A stretch of DNA of 47,776 nucleotides from Alistipes sp. Marseille-P5061 (GCF_900290115.1 NZ_LT985749.1:528367-576142), one strand, 5' to 3'. Positions 1-8,206 are shown, counted from the stretch's first letter. The notes: generated from the sequence alone by a model not told the origin. Made by a program: numbers and translations.

Positions 1-110
1 GAGGTAGTCGGCGATGTCGATTCCTTCGGGGAGGAACTCCTCGACCGAGCGGCCGAACGAGAGCACCTCGCGCACGGTCGACGAGGCGATGTCGGCCACG
101 GGGGCCGGCG
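1..110. repeat. Inverted copy of the coaD 3' end
   Basis: Bases 1-110 are the exact reverse complement of bases 509-618, the last part of coaD before its stop codon. Base 111 is the first mismatch. The copy runs off the left edge, so its full length is unknown. It ends just before the -33 element of the coaD promoter. It could be a real inverted duplication, but a fold-back artefact at a contig end is at least as likely. Confidence 0.95.
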
Positions 111-114
111 GGCA

Positions 115-144
115 TTGCGCTTTCCATATTGTTGTGTATATTTG
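115..144 (+). promoter_or_regulatory. Bacteroidota-type promoter of coaD
   Basis: TTG at 115-117, a 19-nt spacer, then TATATTTG at 137-144 fit the Bacteroidota sigma pattern. Only six bases separate the -7 box from the ATG at 151, so the transcript would have almost no 5' leader. Confidence 0.7.
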
Positions 145-150
145 CGGAAT

Positions 151-621
151 ATGGAACGGACAGCGATTTTCCCGGGGTCCTTCGACCCCTTCACCCGCGG
201 CCATGCGGCGCTGGTCGAGACGGCCCTCAACCTCTTCGACCGCATCGTCATCGGCATCGGGAACAACACGGCCAAGCAGGGGCTGCTCAAGGTCGAGAAC
301 CGCAAGCGCCTCATCGACGACATCTACCGCGGCAACGACCGCGTCGAGGCGCGCATCTACACCGGACTGACGGGCGAATTCGCCGAGCAGGTGGGTGCCT
401 GCGCCATCATCCGCGGCGTCCGCAACACGACCGACTTCGAGTACGAGCGGACGATGGAGGCGACCAACCACCGCATCTACCCCGCGCTGACGACCGTGAT
501 GCTCTTTACGCCGGCCCCCGTGGCCGACATCGCCTCGTCGACCGTGCGCGAGGTGCTCTCGTTCGGCCGCTCGGTCGAGGAGTTCCTCCCCGAAGGAATC
601 GACATCGCCGACTACCTCTGA
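151..621 (+). CDS. coaD: Phosphopantetheine adenylyltransferase
   Basis: This is the cytoplasmic enzyme for the fourth step of coenzyme A synthesis: 4'-phosphopantetheine plus ATP gives dephospho-CoA and pyrophosphate. The 156-residue product has the family's usual length. It carries the nucleotidyltransferase signature PGSFDPFTRGH at the N terminus, with the TxGH-type nucleotide-binding motif, the RGVRNTTDFEYE segment in the middle and ISSxxVRE-like ASSTVREV near the C terminus. I chose the ATG at 151 because MERTAIFPGSFDP is the normal start of the family. An in-frame start at 115 would add twelve unlikely residues and would lie upstream of the promoter's -7 box. The gene has its own promoter, and the last 110 bases of coding sequence are duplicated in reverse at the window edge. 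Confidence 0.96.
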   Translation: MERTAIFPGSFDPFTRGHAALVETALNLFDRIVIGIGNNTAKQGLLKVENRKRLIDDIYRGNDRVEARIYTGLTGEFAEQVGACAIIRGVRNTTDFEYERTMEATNHRIYPALTTVMLFTPAPVADIASSTVREVLSFGRSVEEFLPEGIDIADYL

Positions 622-757
622 GCACCGCGGTGCGGCCCGGGCAACCGGCCGCGCCCCGCAACACCGGCCCCGGAGGCGCACCCGGCGCACAGGAGGCGCC
701 GCAAACCGCACAAAGCACAAAACACAAAACAGCAAAACCAATAAACCGAAATAGACT

Positions 758-1801
758 ATGATGGAATTTACCGCCGAAATGATTGCCGGCTTCCTCGGAG
801 GCGACATCGTGGGCGACAAGCAGGCCACCGTGCACACCGTCTCATCGATTGAGGAGGGCAAGGCCGGTTCGCTCGCCTACCTGACCAACCCCAAATACGA
901 GCCCTTCCTCTACACGACCCAGGCCAGCATCGTGCTGGTGAACCGCTCGTTCACCCCCTCGCAGCCCGTCGCCGCCACGCTCATCCGCGTCGACGACGCC
1001 GGAGCCTGCGTGCTGAAGCTGCTCGAGATGTACAACGCCGCCAAGCCCCGCAAGGAGGGCATCAGCCGCCTGGCCTCCATCGCCGAGAGCGCACGCGTGG
1101 GCGAGAAGTGCTACATCGGCGACTTCGCGGTCGTCGAGCGCGGCGTGGAAATCGGCGCCGGCTGCCAGATTTACCCCCAGGTCTACCTGGGCGACGGCGT
1201 CCGCATCGGCGAGGGGACGATTCTCTACCCGGGCGTCAAAATCTACGAGGGGTGCGTCGTGGGACGCAACTGCATCCTCCACGCCGGTGCCGTCATCGGC
1301 GCCGACGGCTTCGGCTTCATGCCCAACGCCGAGGGGGGCTTCGACAAGATTCCGCAGCTGGGCAACGTCATCATCGAGGACAACGTCGAGATTGGCGCCA
1401 ACACCTGCATCGACCGCGCCAAGACCGACTCGACCATCATCCGCCGCGGCGTGAAGCTCGACAACCTGATTCAAATCGGCCACAACGTCCAAATCGGCGA
1501 GAACACCGTATCGTCGGCCCAGACCGGCATCGCCGGCACCTCGAAGGTGGGCAGCAACTGCTTCCTGGCCGGGCAGGTGGGCATTGCCGACCACGTCACC
1601 ATCGGCAACAACGTCAAGGTGGGTTCGAAGAGCGGTCTGGACAAGAACGTGCCCGACAACGAAATCCGCTTCGGCTACCCGGCCCTCCCGGGCATGCAGT
1701 ACCACCGTGCGGCCAACATCTTCAAGCGTCTGCCCGAGCTCGACAGCCGGGTCCGCACGCTCGAAAAGGAGCTCGCCGCGCTCACCCGAAAGGAGGAGTA
1801 G
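758..1801 (+). CDS. lpxD: UDP-3-O-acylglucosamine N-acyltransferase LpxD
   Basis: LpxD adds the N-linked hydroxyacyl chain to UDP-3-O-acylglucosamine in the third step of lipid A synthesis, using acyl-ACP at the inner face of the cytoplasmic membrane. The product has 347 residues, the normal length. An N-terminal uridine-binding domain of about 100 residues is followed by many hexapeptide repeats (IGxxxxI, VGxxCxI) forming a left-handed beta-helix. IGHNVQIGENT contains the conserved catalytic histidine, and a short helical C terminus follows. Two ATG codons are adjacent at 758 and 761; either could start the protein. The 136-nt gap after coaD ends in an A-rich leader without a Shine-Dalgarno site. 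In many Bacteroidota LpxD belongs to an lpxD-lpxC/fabZ-lpxA group, which is not seen here. Confidence 0.96.
   Translation: MMEFTAEMIAGFLGGDIVGDKQATVHTVSSIEEGKAGSLAYLTNPKYEPFLYTTQASIVLVNRSFTPSQPVAATLIRVDDAGACVLKLLEMYNAAKPRKEGISRLASIAESARVGEKCYIGDFAVVERGVEIGAGCQIYPQVYLGDGVRIGEGTILYPGVKIYEGCVVGRNCILHAGAVIGADGFGFMPNAEGGFDKIPQLGNVIIEDNVEIGANTCIDRAKTDSTIIRRGVKLDNLIQIGHNVQIGENTVSSAQTGIAGTSKVGSNCFLAGQVGIADHVTIGNNVKVGSKSGLDKNVPDNEIRFGYPALPGMQYHRAANIFKRLPELDSRVRTLEKELAALTRKEE
1791..1796 (+). promoter_or_regulatory. Strong Shine-Dalgarno site before the first thioredoxin lipoprotein
   Basis: AGGAGG lies seven bases before the ATG at 1804 and inside the last codons of lpxD. Good Shine-Dalgarno sites are unusual in Bacteroidota. 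Here it fixes the start and suggests the gene is translated from the lpxD message. Confidence 0.6.
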
Positions 1802-1803
1802 CC

Positions 1804-2835
1804 ATGCAACGCATGCTCTGCTTGCTGCTGGCGGCCGCGGCACTCTGCGGCTGCGCCGACGGAGAGCGCTACCGGCTCAGCGGCTCGGTGGAGGGGGCCG
1901 AAGGGGTGCTTCTGCTGACGAACCTCTGCACGTCGGAGGTCGATTCGGCCCGCGTCGACCCGAAGGGGCGCTTCCGCTTCGAGGGGCGGCTGAGCGAGGC
2001 GGCCCCGGCGCTGCTCCGCTCCGCCGACGGACGGTTCGCCACGCGGCTCTTCCTCGAGCCGGGCTCGATTGAGCTGAGCGGCCGGGCCTCGGAACCGATG
2101 GGCATCCGCCCCGCGGGGACGCCGGCCAACGAGGCGCTCGGCCGTCTGCGCGACAGCGTGACGCTCATCTCGCACCTCGCCTTCGAACGGCAGGATTCGG
2201 CCTACCGGGCCCTCGAACGGCGCTGCATGGAGGCCAACCGCGACAACCTGCTGGGGGCTACGCTCCTGAGCTACAACATCGCCGAGGAGCTCTCGCCGCG
2301 CGAAGTGCTCGCCTGCATCGACCGCTTCCCCGCCCGGATGCAGCAGCACCGGCTGCTCGCCGAGCTGAAGCAGCGGGCGCTCCAGGCGCTGAAGAGCGAG
2401 CCGGGCGAGCCCTACACCGAAATCGTGCAGCCGGCGCCCGACGGCACGCCGCTCAGCTTGCGGGAAACGGTCCAAAAGCCCTCGAACCGCTACGTGCTGG
2501 TCGAGTTCTGGGCCTCGTGGTGCGGTCCCTGCATGAAGGAGGTCCCCTATCTGAAGCAGGCCTACGAGCGCTACCGCCCGCTGGGGCTCGAAATCTACGC
2601 CGTCTCGTTCGACCGCGACCGCGACGCCTGGCTCGGGGCCATCCGGCAGCATGACCTGCGGTGGCTCCAGGTGAGCGAACTGAAACACTTCGACAACTCG
2701 GCGGCGCACGACTACGCCATCCGGAGCATCCCGTCGAACCTGCTCATCGATACGCAGAGCGGCACAATCGTCGACAGGAACCTGCGCGGCGAGCGGCTCG
2801 AGCGGCGGCTCGAGGAGCTCATGGGGCAGCACTGA
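1804..2835 (+). CDS. DUF4369-type thioredoxin-fold lipoprotein, copy 1
   Basis: A 343-residue predicted lipoprotein: a short hydrophobic signal ends in the lipobox LCGC (Cys about 17). The middle resembles DUF4369 (YRLSGSVEGAEGVLLL at its start), followed by a helical linker. A C-terminal TlpA/ResA-like thioredoxin domain has WASWCGPC with redox cysteines 240 and 243, and the cis-proline segment SIPSNLLID. Such proteins sit on periplasm-facing membranes and reduce or exchange disulfides, for example during cytochrome c maturation or envelope protein folding; the partner here is unknown. It starts three bases after lpxD behind a strong Shine-Dalgarno site, so it is probably co-transcribed. It is one of three paralogues within 4 kb and the most diverged of them. 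Confidence 0.9.
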   Translation: MQRMLCLLLAAAALCGCADGERYRLSGSVEGAEGVLLLTNLCTSEVDSARVDPKGRFRFEGRLSEAAPALLRSADGRFATRLFLEPGSIELSGRASEPMGIRPAGTPANEALGRLRDSVTLISHLAFERQDSAYRALERRCMEANRDNLLGATLLSYNIAEELSPREVLACIDRFPARMQQHRLLAELKQRALQALKSEPGEPYTEIVQPAPDGTPLSLRETVQKPSNRYVLVEFWASWCGPCMKEVPYLKQAYERYRPLGLEIYAVSFDRDRDAWLGAIRQHDLRWLQVSELKHFDNSAAHDYAIRSIPSNLLIDTQSGTIVDRNLRGERLERRLEELMGQH

Positions 2836-2885
2836 CCCCGGCTCCGCCCAAACACGAACCAAGAAAAAACAACACGAAAAACGCC

Positions 2886-3971
2886 ATGAAAAAAACACTC
2901 ATCTTCGCAGCCGCACTGCTTGCATGCGCCTGCTCCACGGACAAATACACCATCCAGGGCAACATCGAGGGAGCCGAGGGCTACCTCTACCTGAGCAACG
3001 GCGAGACGGTGGTTGACTCGACGGCCGTCAAGGAGGGGGCCTTCCGCTTCGAGGGCAAGGCCACGACGCCCCAGGCGCTCTACCTGACCGACAACCGCGA
3101 CCTGGCGCAGGCCACCTTCCTCGCACCGCTCTTCATCGAGCCGGGTGACATCCGCCTGGGCGGCACGCCCGAGGCGCCCTTCTTCACGGGCACCCCGGCC
3201 AACGACGGCTACGCCACCTACACGGGCCGCCAGCGCGCGCTGCTCGACGAGTACCGCAACCCCGCCACGGCCGAAGAGCGCCGCGCAGCCATCGAGCAGG
3301 AGTACGACGCCCTGAACCGCGAGTGCTTCGCCGCCAACGGCGACAACCTCTTCGGCGCGGTGCTGCTCAACGACATGCAGTACGACCTGACGGGGGCCGA
3401 GCTGCTCGAGAAAATCGCCGCCTTCCCCCAGCCGCTGCAGCAGGCCGAGATGCTCGTCAAGCTGCACGAGCAGGCGCTCAAGAAGTCGAAGACCGACCCC
3501 GGACAGCCCTACATCAACATCATCCAGTGCAACCCCGAGCGCGAAATCGTCTCGCTCTCGTCGGTGCTCGAGCGTCCCGAGGTCAGCTACGTACTGGTCG
3601 ACTTCTGGGCCTCGTGGTGCGGTCCCTGCATGGGTGAGGTGCCCTATCTGAAGCAGGCCTATGCCGCCTACCACGACCGCGGATTCGAAATCTACGGCGT
3701 CTCGTTCGACAACAACGAGCAGAAGTGGCTCGACGCCATCCGCGACAACGGGATGAACTGGGTACACGTGAGCGACCTCAACGGCTTCGACAACCCCGCC
3801 GCACGCGACTACGCCGTGCAGGGCATCCCCTCGAACTTCCTGCTCGACAAGAAGGGCACCATCCTTGCCACCAACCTGCGCGGCGAGGCGCTGGCCGAGA
3901 AGCTGGCCGAGCTGTTCGACGGGCCGGCAGCAGCCGCCACCGAAGCCCCGGCCGAGGCAAAGGGCGAATGA
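2886..3971 (+). CDS. DUF4369-type thioredoxin-fold lipoprotein, copy 2
   Basis: A 361-residue paralogue of the preceding gene. It starts MKKTLIFAAALLACAC, a lipoprotein signal with possible lipid-modified cysteines at 14 or 16. A DUF4369-like domain (YTIQGNIEGAEGYLYL) and linker follow, then a TlpA-like domain with WASWCGPC (cysteines 245 and 248) and GIPSNFLLD. The tail is rich in Ala and Glu. The 50-nt gap before it is A-rich, the usual Bacteroidota leader. The stop overlaps the ruvC start by four bases. Parts of the thioredoxin domain are identical in DNA to copy 3, which points to recent duplication or gene conversion. A disulfide reductase role in the envelope is inferred from the fold; the substrate is unknown. 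Confidence 0.9.
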   Translation: MKKTLIFAAALLACACSTDKYTIQGNIEGAEGYLYLSNGETVVDSTAVKEGAFRFEGKATTPQALYLTDNRDLAQATFLAPLFIEPGDIRLGGTPEAPFFTGTPANDGYATYTGRQRALLDEYRNPATAEERRAAIEQEYDALNRECFAANGDNLFGAVLLNDMQYDLTGAELLEKIAAFPQPLQQAEMLVKLHEQALKKSKTDPGQPYINIIQCNPEREIVSLSSVLERPEVSYVLVDFWASWCGPCMGEVPYLKQAYAAYHDRGFEIYGVSFDNNEQKWLDAIRDNGMNWVHVSDLNGFDNPAARDYAVQGIPSNFLLDKKGTILATNLRGEALAEKLAELFDGPAAAATEAPAEAKGE

Positions 3972-4591
3972 CGATGCCGCCGGTCGGGAAATACCGCATC
4001 ATGGGCATCGACCCGGGAACCAACTACACGGGCTACGGCATCCTCGAGGTCGAGGGGCGGCAGCTGCGTTCGGTGGTGCTGGGCGCCATCGACCTGCACC
4101 GGATGGAGGACCCCTACGTCAAGCTGCGCTACATCTTCGAGCGCGTGGGGGCGCTGGCCGACGAGTACGCCCCGCGCGAGGTGGCGCTCGAGTCGCCCTT
4201 CTTCGGCGAGAACGTGCAGTCGATGCTCAAGCTGGGACGGGCCCAGGGGGTGGCGATGGCCGCCGCGCTGAGCCGCGGGCTGCAGGTCTTCGAGTATGCC
4301 CCCTCGCGCATCAAGCAGAGCATCACGGGGCTCGGCTCGGCCACCAAGGAGCAGGTCGCAGCCATCGTGCAGCGCACGCTCCGGCTCGACACCATCCCCA
4401 GCCGGCTCGACGCCACCGACGGCATGGCCGTCGCCCTGTGCCACTACTTCGCCTCGGCCAGCCCGCTGCTGGCAGCCATGGGTGACGAGCGGGTCAAGGG
4501 GCTCGGCGGCGGCAAGAAGGCCGCCTCGCGGCGGGGCTCCGAGAGCTGGGAGCAGTTTCTGCGCGAACATCCCGAGCGCAAGGTAAAGTAG
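3968..4591 (+). CDS. ruvC: Holliday junction endonuclease RuvC
   Basis: RuvC cuts Holliday junctions symmetrically, working with RuvAB at the end of homologous recombination. The 207-residue product has the RNase H-like acidic centre: the Asp in GIDPGTNYTGYG, the Glu in ALESPFF, and the two Asp in DATDGMAVALCH. It is about 30 residues longer than the common 170-180, because of a basic C-terminal extension (GGGKKAASRRGSE) that is probably flexible. The ATG overlaps the stop of the preceding lipoprotein (ATGA), implying translational coupling. A recombination gene between two envelope thioredoxin genes is an odd neighbour set and may simply reflect a thioredoxin duplication around it. Confidence 0.95.
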   Translation: MTMPPVGKYRIMGIDPGTNYTGYGILEVEGRQLRSVVLGAIDLHRMEDPYVKLRYIFERVGALADEYAPREVALESPFFGENVQSMLKLGRAQGVAMAAALSRGLQVFEYAPSRIKQSITGLGSATKEQVAAIVQRTLRLDTIPSRLDATDGMAVALCHYFASASPLLAAMGDERVKGLGGGKKAASRRGSESWEQFLREHPERKVK

Positions 4592-4620
4592 AGAACCGAG
4601 AACACAAAAATGATATCACG

Positions 4621-5670
4621 ATGAAACAGACCCTTTTTGCACTCCTGGCCGCCGTGCTGCTGAGCAGCTGCGGAGGCTCCACCTGCACGCTCACGGGCAA
4701 GCTGGAGCTCACGCCGGGGGATTCGCTCTTCCTCGTGGCGGCCGACCGCGACCGCACGGAGCTGGGCTACGCCCTCGTGGAGCAGGACAGCAGCTTCACC
4801 ATCCGCCATCGCGCGGCCGAGCCCGCCATAGCGATGCTGACCAACAAGTTCCGCGCGCCGATGCTCATGCTCTTCGTCGAGCCGGGCGACATCACCGTCA
4901 CCCGCTCGCAGGCCGGCTACCGCGCCGAGGGAACCCCCTCGAACGACCGCTTCAACAGCTTCAACGAGCAGATGGCCGCCCTCCAGCAGGAGTTCTTCGC
5001 CCTGGGGCCCCAGCCCGACTCGGTGCAGACGGCCGCGCTGCAGCAGCGGCTCGACCGGCTGGTCAGCCAGAGCGTCGATGCCAACCTCGACAACCTGCTG
5101 GGCGTCTACCTCTTCACCAACGCCGAACTGCCGAAGCTGACGACGGCCGAGGGGCGCGAGCGCATGGCCCGCTTCTCGGAGGCGATGCAGGCGCACCCCA
5201 TGATGCAGGAGGCGCTCCGCGGCATCGAGGCGGCCGAGAATACCGAAATCGGCAAGCCCTACATGGAGCTCACGCTCCGCAACACGGCCGGCGAGCAGAG
5301 CTCGCTGTCGAGCCTCGTGGGTCCGGGCAAGTGGGTGCTCATCGACTTCTGGGCCACGTGGTGCCCGCCCTGCATTGCGGAGATTCCCCATCTGTCGGAG
5401 GCCTACGCCGCCTACCACGACCGCGGATTCGAAATCTACGGCGTCTCGCTCGACAACGACCAGGCACGCTGGAAGCACTACGTCTCGACGCACGACATGC
5501 CCTGGACCAATGTGATTGCCGTCGAGGGTGACAAGAGCAGCCCGGCGGCCGAGCAGTACGGCATCCGCACGATACCGACCAACTTCCTCCTCTCGCCCGA
5601 GGGGACAATCGTCGCCCGCGACCTGCGGGGCGAGGCGCTGGCCGAGAAGCTGGCCGAGGTCATCCGATAG
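4621..5670 (+). CDS. DUF4369-type thioredoxin-fold lipoprotein, copy 3
   Basis: The third paralogue, 349 residues. The signal MKQTLFALLAAVLLSSC has its lipobox cysteine at 17. The DUF4369-like region is more diverged from copies 1 and 2 (CTLTGKLELTPGDSLFLV). The TlpA domain has WATWCPPC with cysteines 248 and 251: the dipeptide between the cysteines is Pro-Pro, not Gly-Pro, which would be expected to alter redox potential or partner choice. Two stretches of about 40 bases in this domain match copy 2 almost perfectly. It lies 29 bases after ruvC and is the last gene before a terminator. An envelope thiol-disulfide role is inferred from the fold. Confidence 0.9.
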   Translation: MKQTLFALLAAVLLSSCGGSTCTLTGKLELTPGDSLFLVAADRDRTELGYALVEQDSSFTIRHRAAEPAIAMLTNKFRAPMLMLFVEPGDITVTRSQAGYRAEGTPSNDRFNSFNEQMAALQQEFFALGPQPDSVQTAALQQRLDRLVSQSVDANLDNLLGVYLFTNAELPKLTTAEGRERMARFSEAMQAHPMMQEALRGIEAAENTEIGKPYMELTLRNTAGEQSSLSSLVGPGKWVLIDFWATWCPPCIAEIPHLSEAYAAYHDRGFEIYGVSLDNDQARWKHYVSTHDMPWTNVIAVEGDKSSPAAEQYGIRTIPTNFLLSPEGTIVARDLRGEALAEKLAEVIR

Positions 5671-5693
5671 CGCCCGCGTCGGCACATCGCTTC

Positions 5694-5735
5694 GGGAGGC
5701 GGCCCCACACGGGTGCCGCCTTCCTTTTATTATTA
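5694..5735 (+). terminator. Rho-independent terminator after the thioredoxin group
   Basis: A ten-pair stem (5694-5703 with 5715-5724, one G-U pair) is followed directly by TTTTATTATTAT. It closes the transcription unit that starts at coaD or lpxD. Confidence 0.8.
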
Positions 5736-6140
5736 TAGCGCCGACAGCAACCGGACAGGCAGTTCGCGGAACGGGCGAAGCGCCGGAGCCGCTCCACAGA
5801 GCGCGGGCCGCTCCGCAGAGCCGGCGGGCCCCCTTGCGGCCAGGTCGTCGAAGGGCGGGTCACACAAGGCGGCGATATGGCGCAGCAAAAGGGAGCCCGA
5901 AGAGGCATCGGGGCAAGTTCGAGGCGGTTTCGAGGCTGCTTCGAGACGGCCGGCCACGCAAAAAACCGCGAAAAGGCCAAACGACCCGCCTGCAGGGCAA
6001 AAAACCGGGAACCGGCCCGCTGCAACCGGAAACCAGCAGCTGAATATTGTAAATCAAGACATTGCGCCGGAAGCACCTCGCCGGGACAAACGCCCGGGAA
6101 AAAGGTTTATTCAAAAATTTCAATATTTTTTCACCAAATA
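5736..6140. other. Intergenic region without a supported gene
   Basis: About 400 bases with no convincing gene. The first part is GC-rich and locally repetitive, for example GCCGCTCC(A/G)CAGAGC twice near 5790-5820 and three TTCGAG units near 5918-5945. The last 100 bases turn AT-rich toward the tRNA promoter. Open frames across it have no recognisable domain and look like chance in GC-rich sequence. Confidence 0.6.
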
Positions 6141-6172
6141 TTTGCACAGAATAAAAATCCGCCTTATCTTTG
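6141..6172 (+). promoter_or_regulatory. Promoter of tRNA-Arg
   Basis: TTTG at 6141-6144, an exact 20-nt spacer, then TATCTTTG at 6165-6172. This is a full match to the Bacteroidota promoter pattern, 18 bases before the mature tRNA. Confidence 0.85.
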
Positions 6173-6190
6173 CACTCGCAATAAAGGAAA

Positions 6191-6264
6191 GGCGCCGTAG
6201 CTTAATTGAATAGAGCATCTGACTACGGATCAGAAGGTTACAGGTTTGAGTCCTGTCGGCGTCA
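6191..6264 (+). tRNA. tRNA-Arg (anticodon ACG)
   Basis: All four arms fold by hand. The acceptor GGCGCCG pairs with CGGCGTC (one G-U). The D stem is GCTT/GAGC. The anticodon stem TCTGA/TCAGA carries the loop CTACGGA with anticodon ACG. The T stem is ACAGG/CCTGT. The discriminator base is A and no CCA is encoded. The first anticodon base is expected to be changed to inosine, reading CGU, CGC and CGA. The gene is alone between its own promoter and terminator. Confidence 0.95.
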
Positions 6265-6313
6265 CAAGGAAGGGGAGCTCATGAAAAGTTTCCCTTCTTG
6301 TATTCAGGGGGTG

Positions 6314-6342
6314 GTCACCACGGTTTCGTGGTGACTTTTTTT
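6314..6342 (+). terminator. Rho-independent terminator of the tRNA unit
   Basis: GTCACCACG (6314-6322) pairs perfectly with CGTGGTGAC (6327-6335) around a GTTT loop and is followed by seven T. It ends the tRNA transcript 50 bases after the mature 3' end. Confidence 0.9.
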
Positions 6343-6540
6343 ATTGTATCCCATCGAGCCGGGCAACGGCACGGAGCGAATGCGGCGCAACGAGAAGCAA
6401 GAGCGGCGCCGCGGCGGGAAACCGTCCATGAAGAGCCGCACGCCCCATCGCATCCGTCGGGCGCCTTTAACGAATAAGGCCGGAGCTCCTGCTACTTTTA
6501 AACAATTCGGGGTCTATTTCTAATAATTTGTCATCGGACG
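6343..6540. other. Intergenic region, nothing recognised
   Basis: About 200 bases between the tRNA terminator and the iorA promoter. I see no gene, strong hairpin or repeat. Confidence 0.5.
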
Positions 6541-6570
6541 TTGCCATTTTGCAAAAAATTGCTAATTTTG
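6541..6570 (+). promoter_or_regulatory. Promoter of the iorAB operon
   Basis: TTG at 6541-6543, a 19-nt spacer and TAATTTTG at 6563-6570 fit the Bacteroidota pattern. The expected start point lies about 20 bases before the iorA ATG. Confidence 0.75.
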
Positions 6571-6595
6571 TAGCATCTGGCTAAAAACTCAACCT

Positions 6596-8188
6596 ATGAC
6601 ACATCGCGAACTACTACTCGGAGACGAAGCTCTCGCGCTGGGAGCCCTCCACGCGGGTCTGTCGGGCGTCTACGCCTACCCGGGTACCCCCTCGACCGAA
6701 ATCACCGAATACATCCAGGGCAGCGCCCTCGCCAAGGAGCGGGGCGTCCACTGCCTCTGGTCGACCAACGAAAAGACCGCCATGGAGGAGGCCCTCGGCA
6801 TGTCGTTCGCCGGCAAGCGGGCGCTGGTCTGCATGAAGCACGTGGGCATGAACGTGGCGGCCGACGCCTTCGTCAACTCCGGCATGACGGGCGCCAACGG
6901 CGGCCTGGTGGTCGTGGCGGCAGACGACCCCTCGATGCACTCCTCGCAGAACGAGCAGGACTCGCGCTTCTACGGCAAGTTCTCGTTCATCCCCGTCTTC
7001 GAGCCCTCGTCGCAGCAGGAGGCCTACGAGATGGTGCAGGAGGCCTTCGAATTCTCGGAGCGCCACGGCATTCCCGTACTGATGCGCCTGACCACCCGCA
7101 TGGCCCACTCGCGCGCCGTGGTCGAGGTGAGGGAGCCCAAGGCCCAGAACGAACTGCACTACCCCGCCCAGACGCGGCAGTGGGTGCTCATGCCGGGCAA
7201 CTCGCGCAACCGCTACAAGAAGCTCCTCGAGGAGTATGCGGCCTGTGAGCGCGAAGCCGTCGAGAGCCGCTTCAACCCCTGCACCGAGGGGAGTGACACC
7301 TCGATGGGCATCATTGCCTGCGGCATCGGCTACAACTACCTGATGGAGAACTACCCCGACGGATGCCCCTATCCGGTGCTCAAGATTTCGCAATACCCCG
7401 TGCCCGCGGAGCAAATCCGCCGCATGGCCGAGAAGTGCCGCTCGCTCCTGGTCATCGAGGAGGGTCAGCCGCTGGTCGAGGAGTCGCTGCGCGGCATCCT
7501 GCCCGCACCGCTGCCCATCCGCGGCCGCATGACGGGCGAACTGCCCCGCACGGGCGAGCTGACGCCCGACTGCGTACGCGCAGCGCTCGGACTGCCCCCG
7601 CTGGAGGCCCACGCCGCCAGTGAGATTGTCGTTCCGCGTCCGCCCGCCCTCTGCCAAGGCTGCGGCCACCGCGACATGTACACGGCACTCAAGGAGGTGG
7701 TCGAGGAGTTCGACCATGCCAAGGTCTTCAGCGACATCGGCTGCTACACGCTCGGCTGGCTCGCCCCGTTCCACGCCATCGACACCTGCGTCGACATGGG
7801 CGCCTCGATTACGATGGCCAAGGGTGCCGCCGACGCCGGACAGCACCCCTCCATCGCCGTCATCGGCGACTCGACCTTCACCCACTCGGGCATGACGGGT
7901 CTGCTCGACGCCGTGAACGAGAAGAGCCCCATCACCATCATCATCTCCGACAACCTCACCACCGGCATGACGGGCGGTCAGGATTCGGCCGGCACGGGAC
8001 GCCTCGAGCAGATTTGCGCCGGCATCGGCGTCGAGCCCGAGCACATCCGCGTGGTGGTGCCCCTGCCGCGCAACCGCGAGGAGATGAAACGCATCATCCG
8101 CGAGGAGATTGCCTACCCCGGCGTGTCGGTCATCATCCCGCGCCGCGAGTGCATCCAGACGGCCAAACGTCACAACGCCAAGAAATAA
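6596..8188 (+). CDS. iorA: Indolepyruvate:ferredoxin oxidoreductase, alpha subunit
   Basis: The large subunit of the enzyme that oxidatively decarboxylates aryl-pyruvates (from Trp, Phe and Tyr) to aryl-acetyl-CoA, passing electrons to ferredoxin. The 530-residue protein has the N-terminal pyrimidine-binding half (YPGTPSTEITEY near residue 26, STNEKTAMEEALGMSFAGKRAL). A mid region follows, then a thiamine diphosphate half with CQGCGHRDMY near 351 and GDSTFTHSGMTGLLDAV to SDNLTTGMTGG from about 422. It lacks the C-terminal eight-iron ferredoxin domain found in longer archaeal IorA proteins, so electrons must leave by another Fe-S site or directly. It is the first gene of an operon with the gamma-type subunit, an aminotransferase and a CoA-transferase. 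Substrate preference (aryl or branched) is not settled by sequence alone. Confidence 0.92.
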   Translation: MTHRELLLGDEALALGALHAGLSGVYAYPGTPSTEITEYIQGSALAKERGVHCLWSTNEKTAMEEALGMSFAGKRALVCMKHVGMNVAADAFVNSGMTGANGGLVVVAADDPSMHSSQNEQDSRFYGKFSFIPVFEPSSQQEAYEMVQEAFEFSERHGIPVLMRLTTRMAHSRAVVEVREPKAQNELHYPAQTRQWVLMPGNSRNRYKKLLEEYAACEREAVESRFNPCTEGSDTSMGIIACGIGYNYLMENYPDGCPYPVLKISQYPVPAEQIRRMAEKCRSLLVIEEGQPLVEESLRGILPAPLPIRGRMTGELPRTGELTPDCVRAALGLPPLEAHAASEIVVPRPPALCQGCGHRDMYTALKEVVEEFDHAKVFSDIGCYTLGWLAPFHAIDTCVDMGASITMAKGAADAGQHPSIAVIGDSTFTHSGMTGLLDAVNEKSPITIIISDNLTTGMTGGQDSAGTGRLEQICAGIGVEPEHIRVVVPLPRNREEMKRIIREEIAYPGVSVIIPRRECIQTAKRHNAKK

Positions 8189-8206
8189 ACCGCATCCGGA
8201 GAGGCG

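Noticed and set aside
5713..6213. A 166-codon frame between the terminator and the tRNA
   Set aside because: It starts right after a terminator, has no domain or leader, and runs into the tRNA gene.
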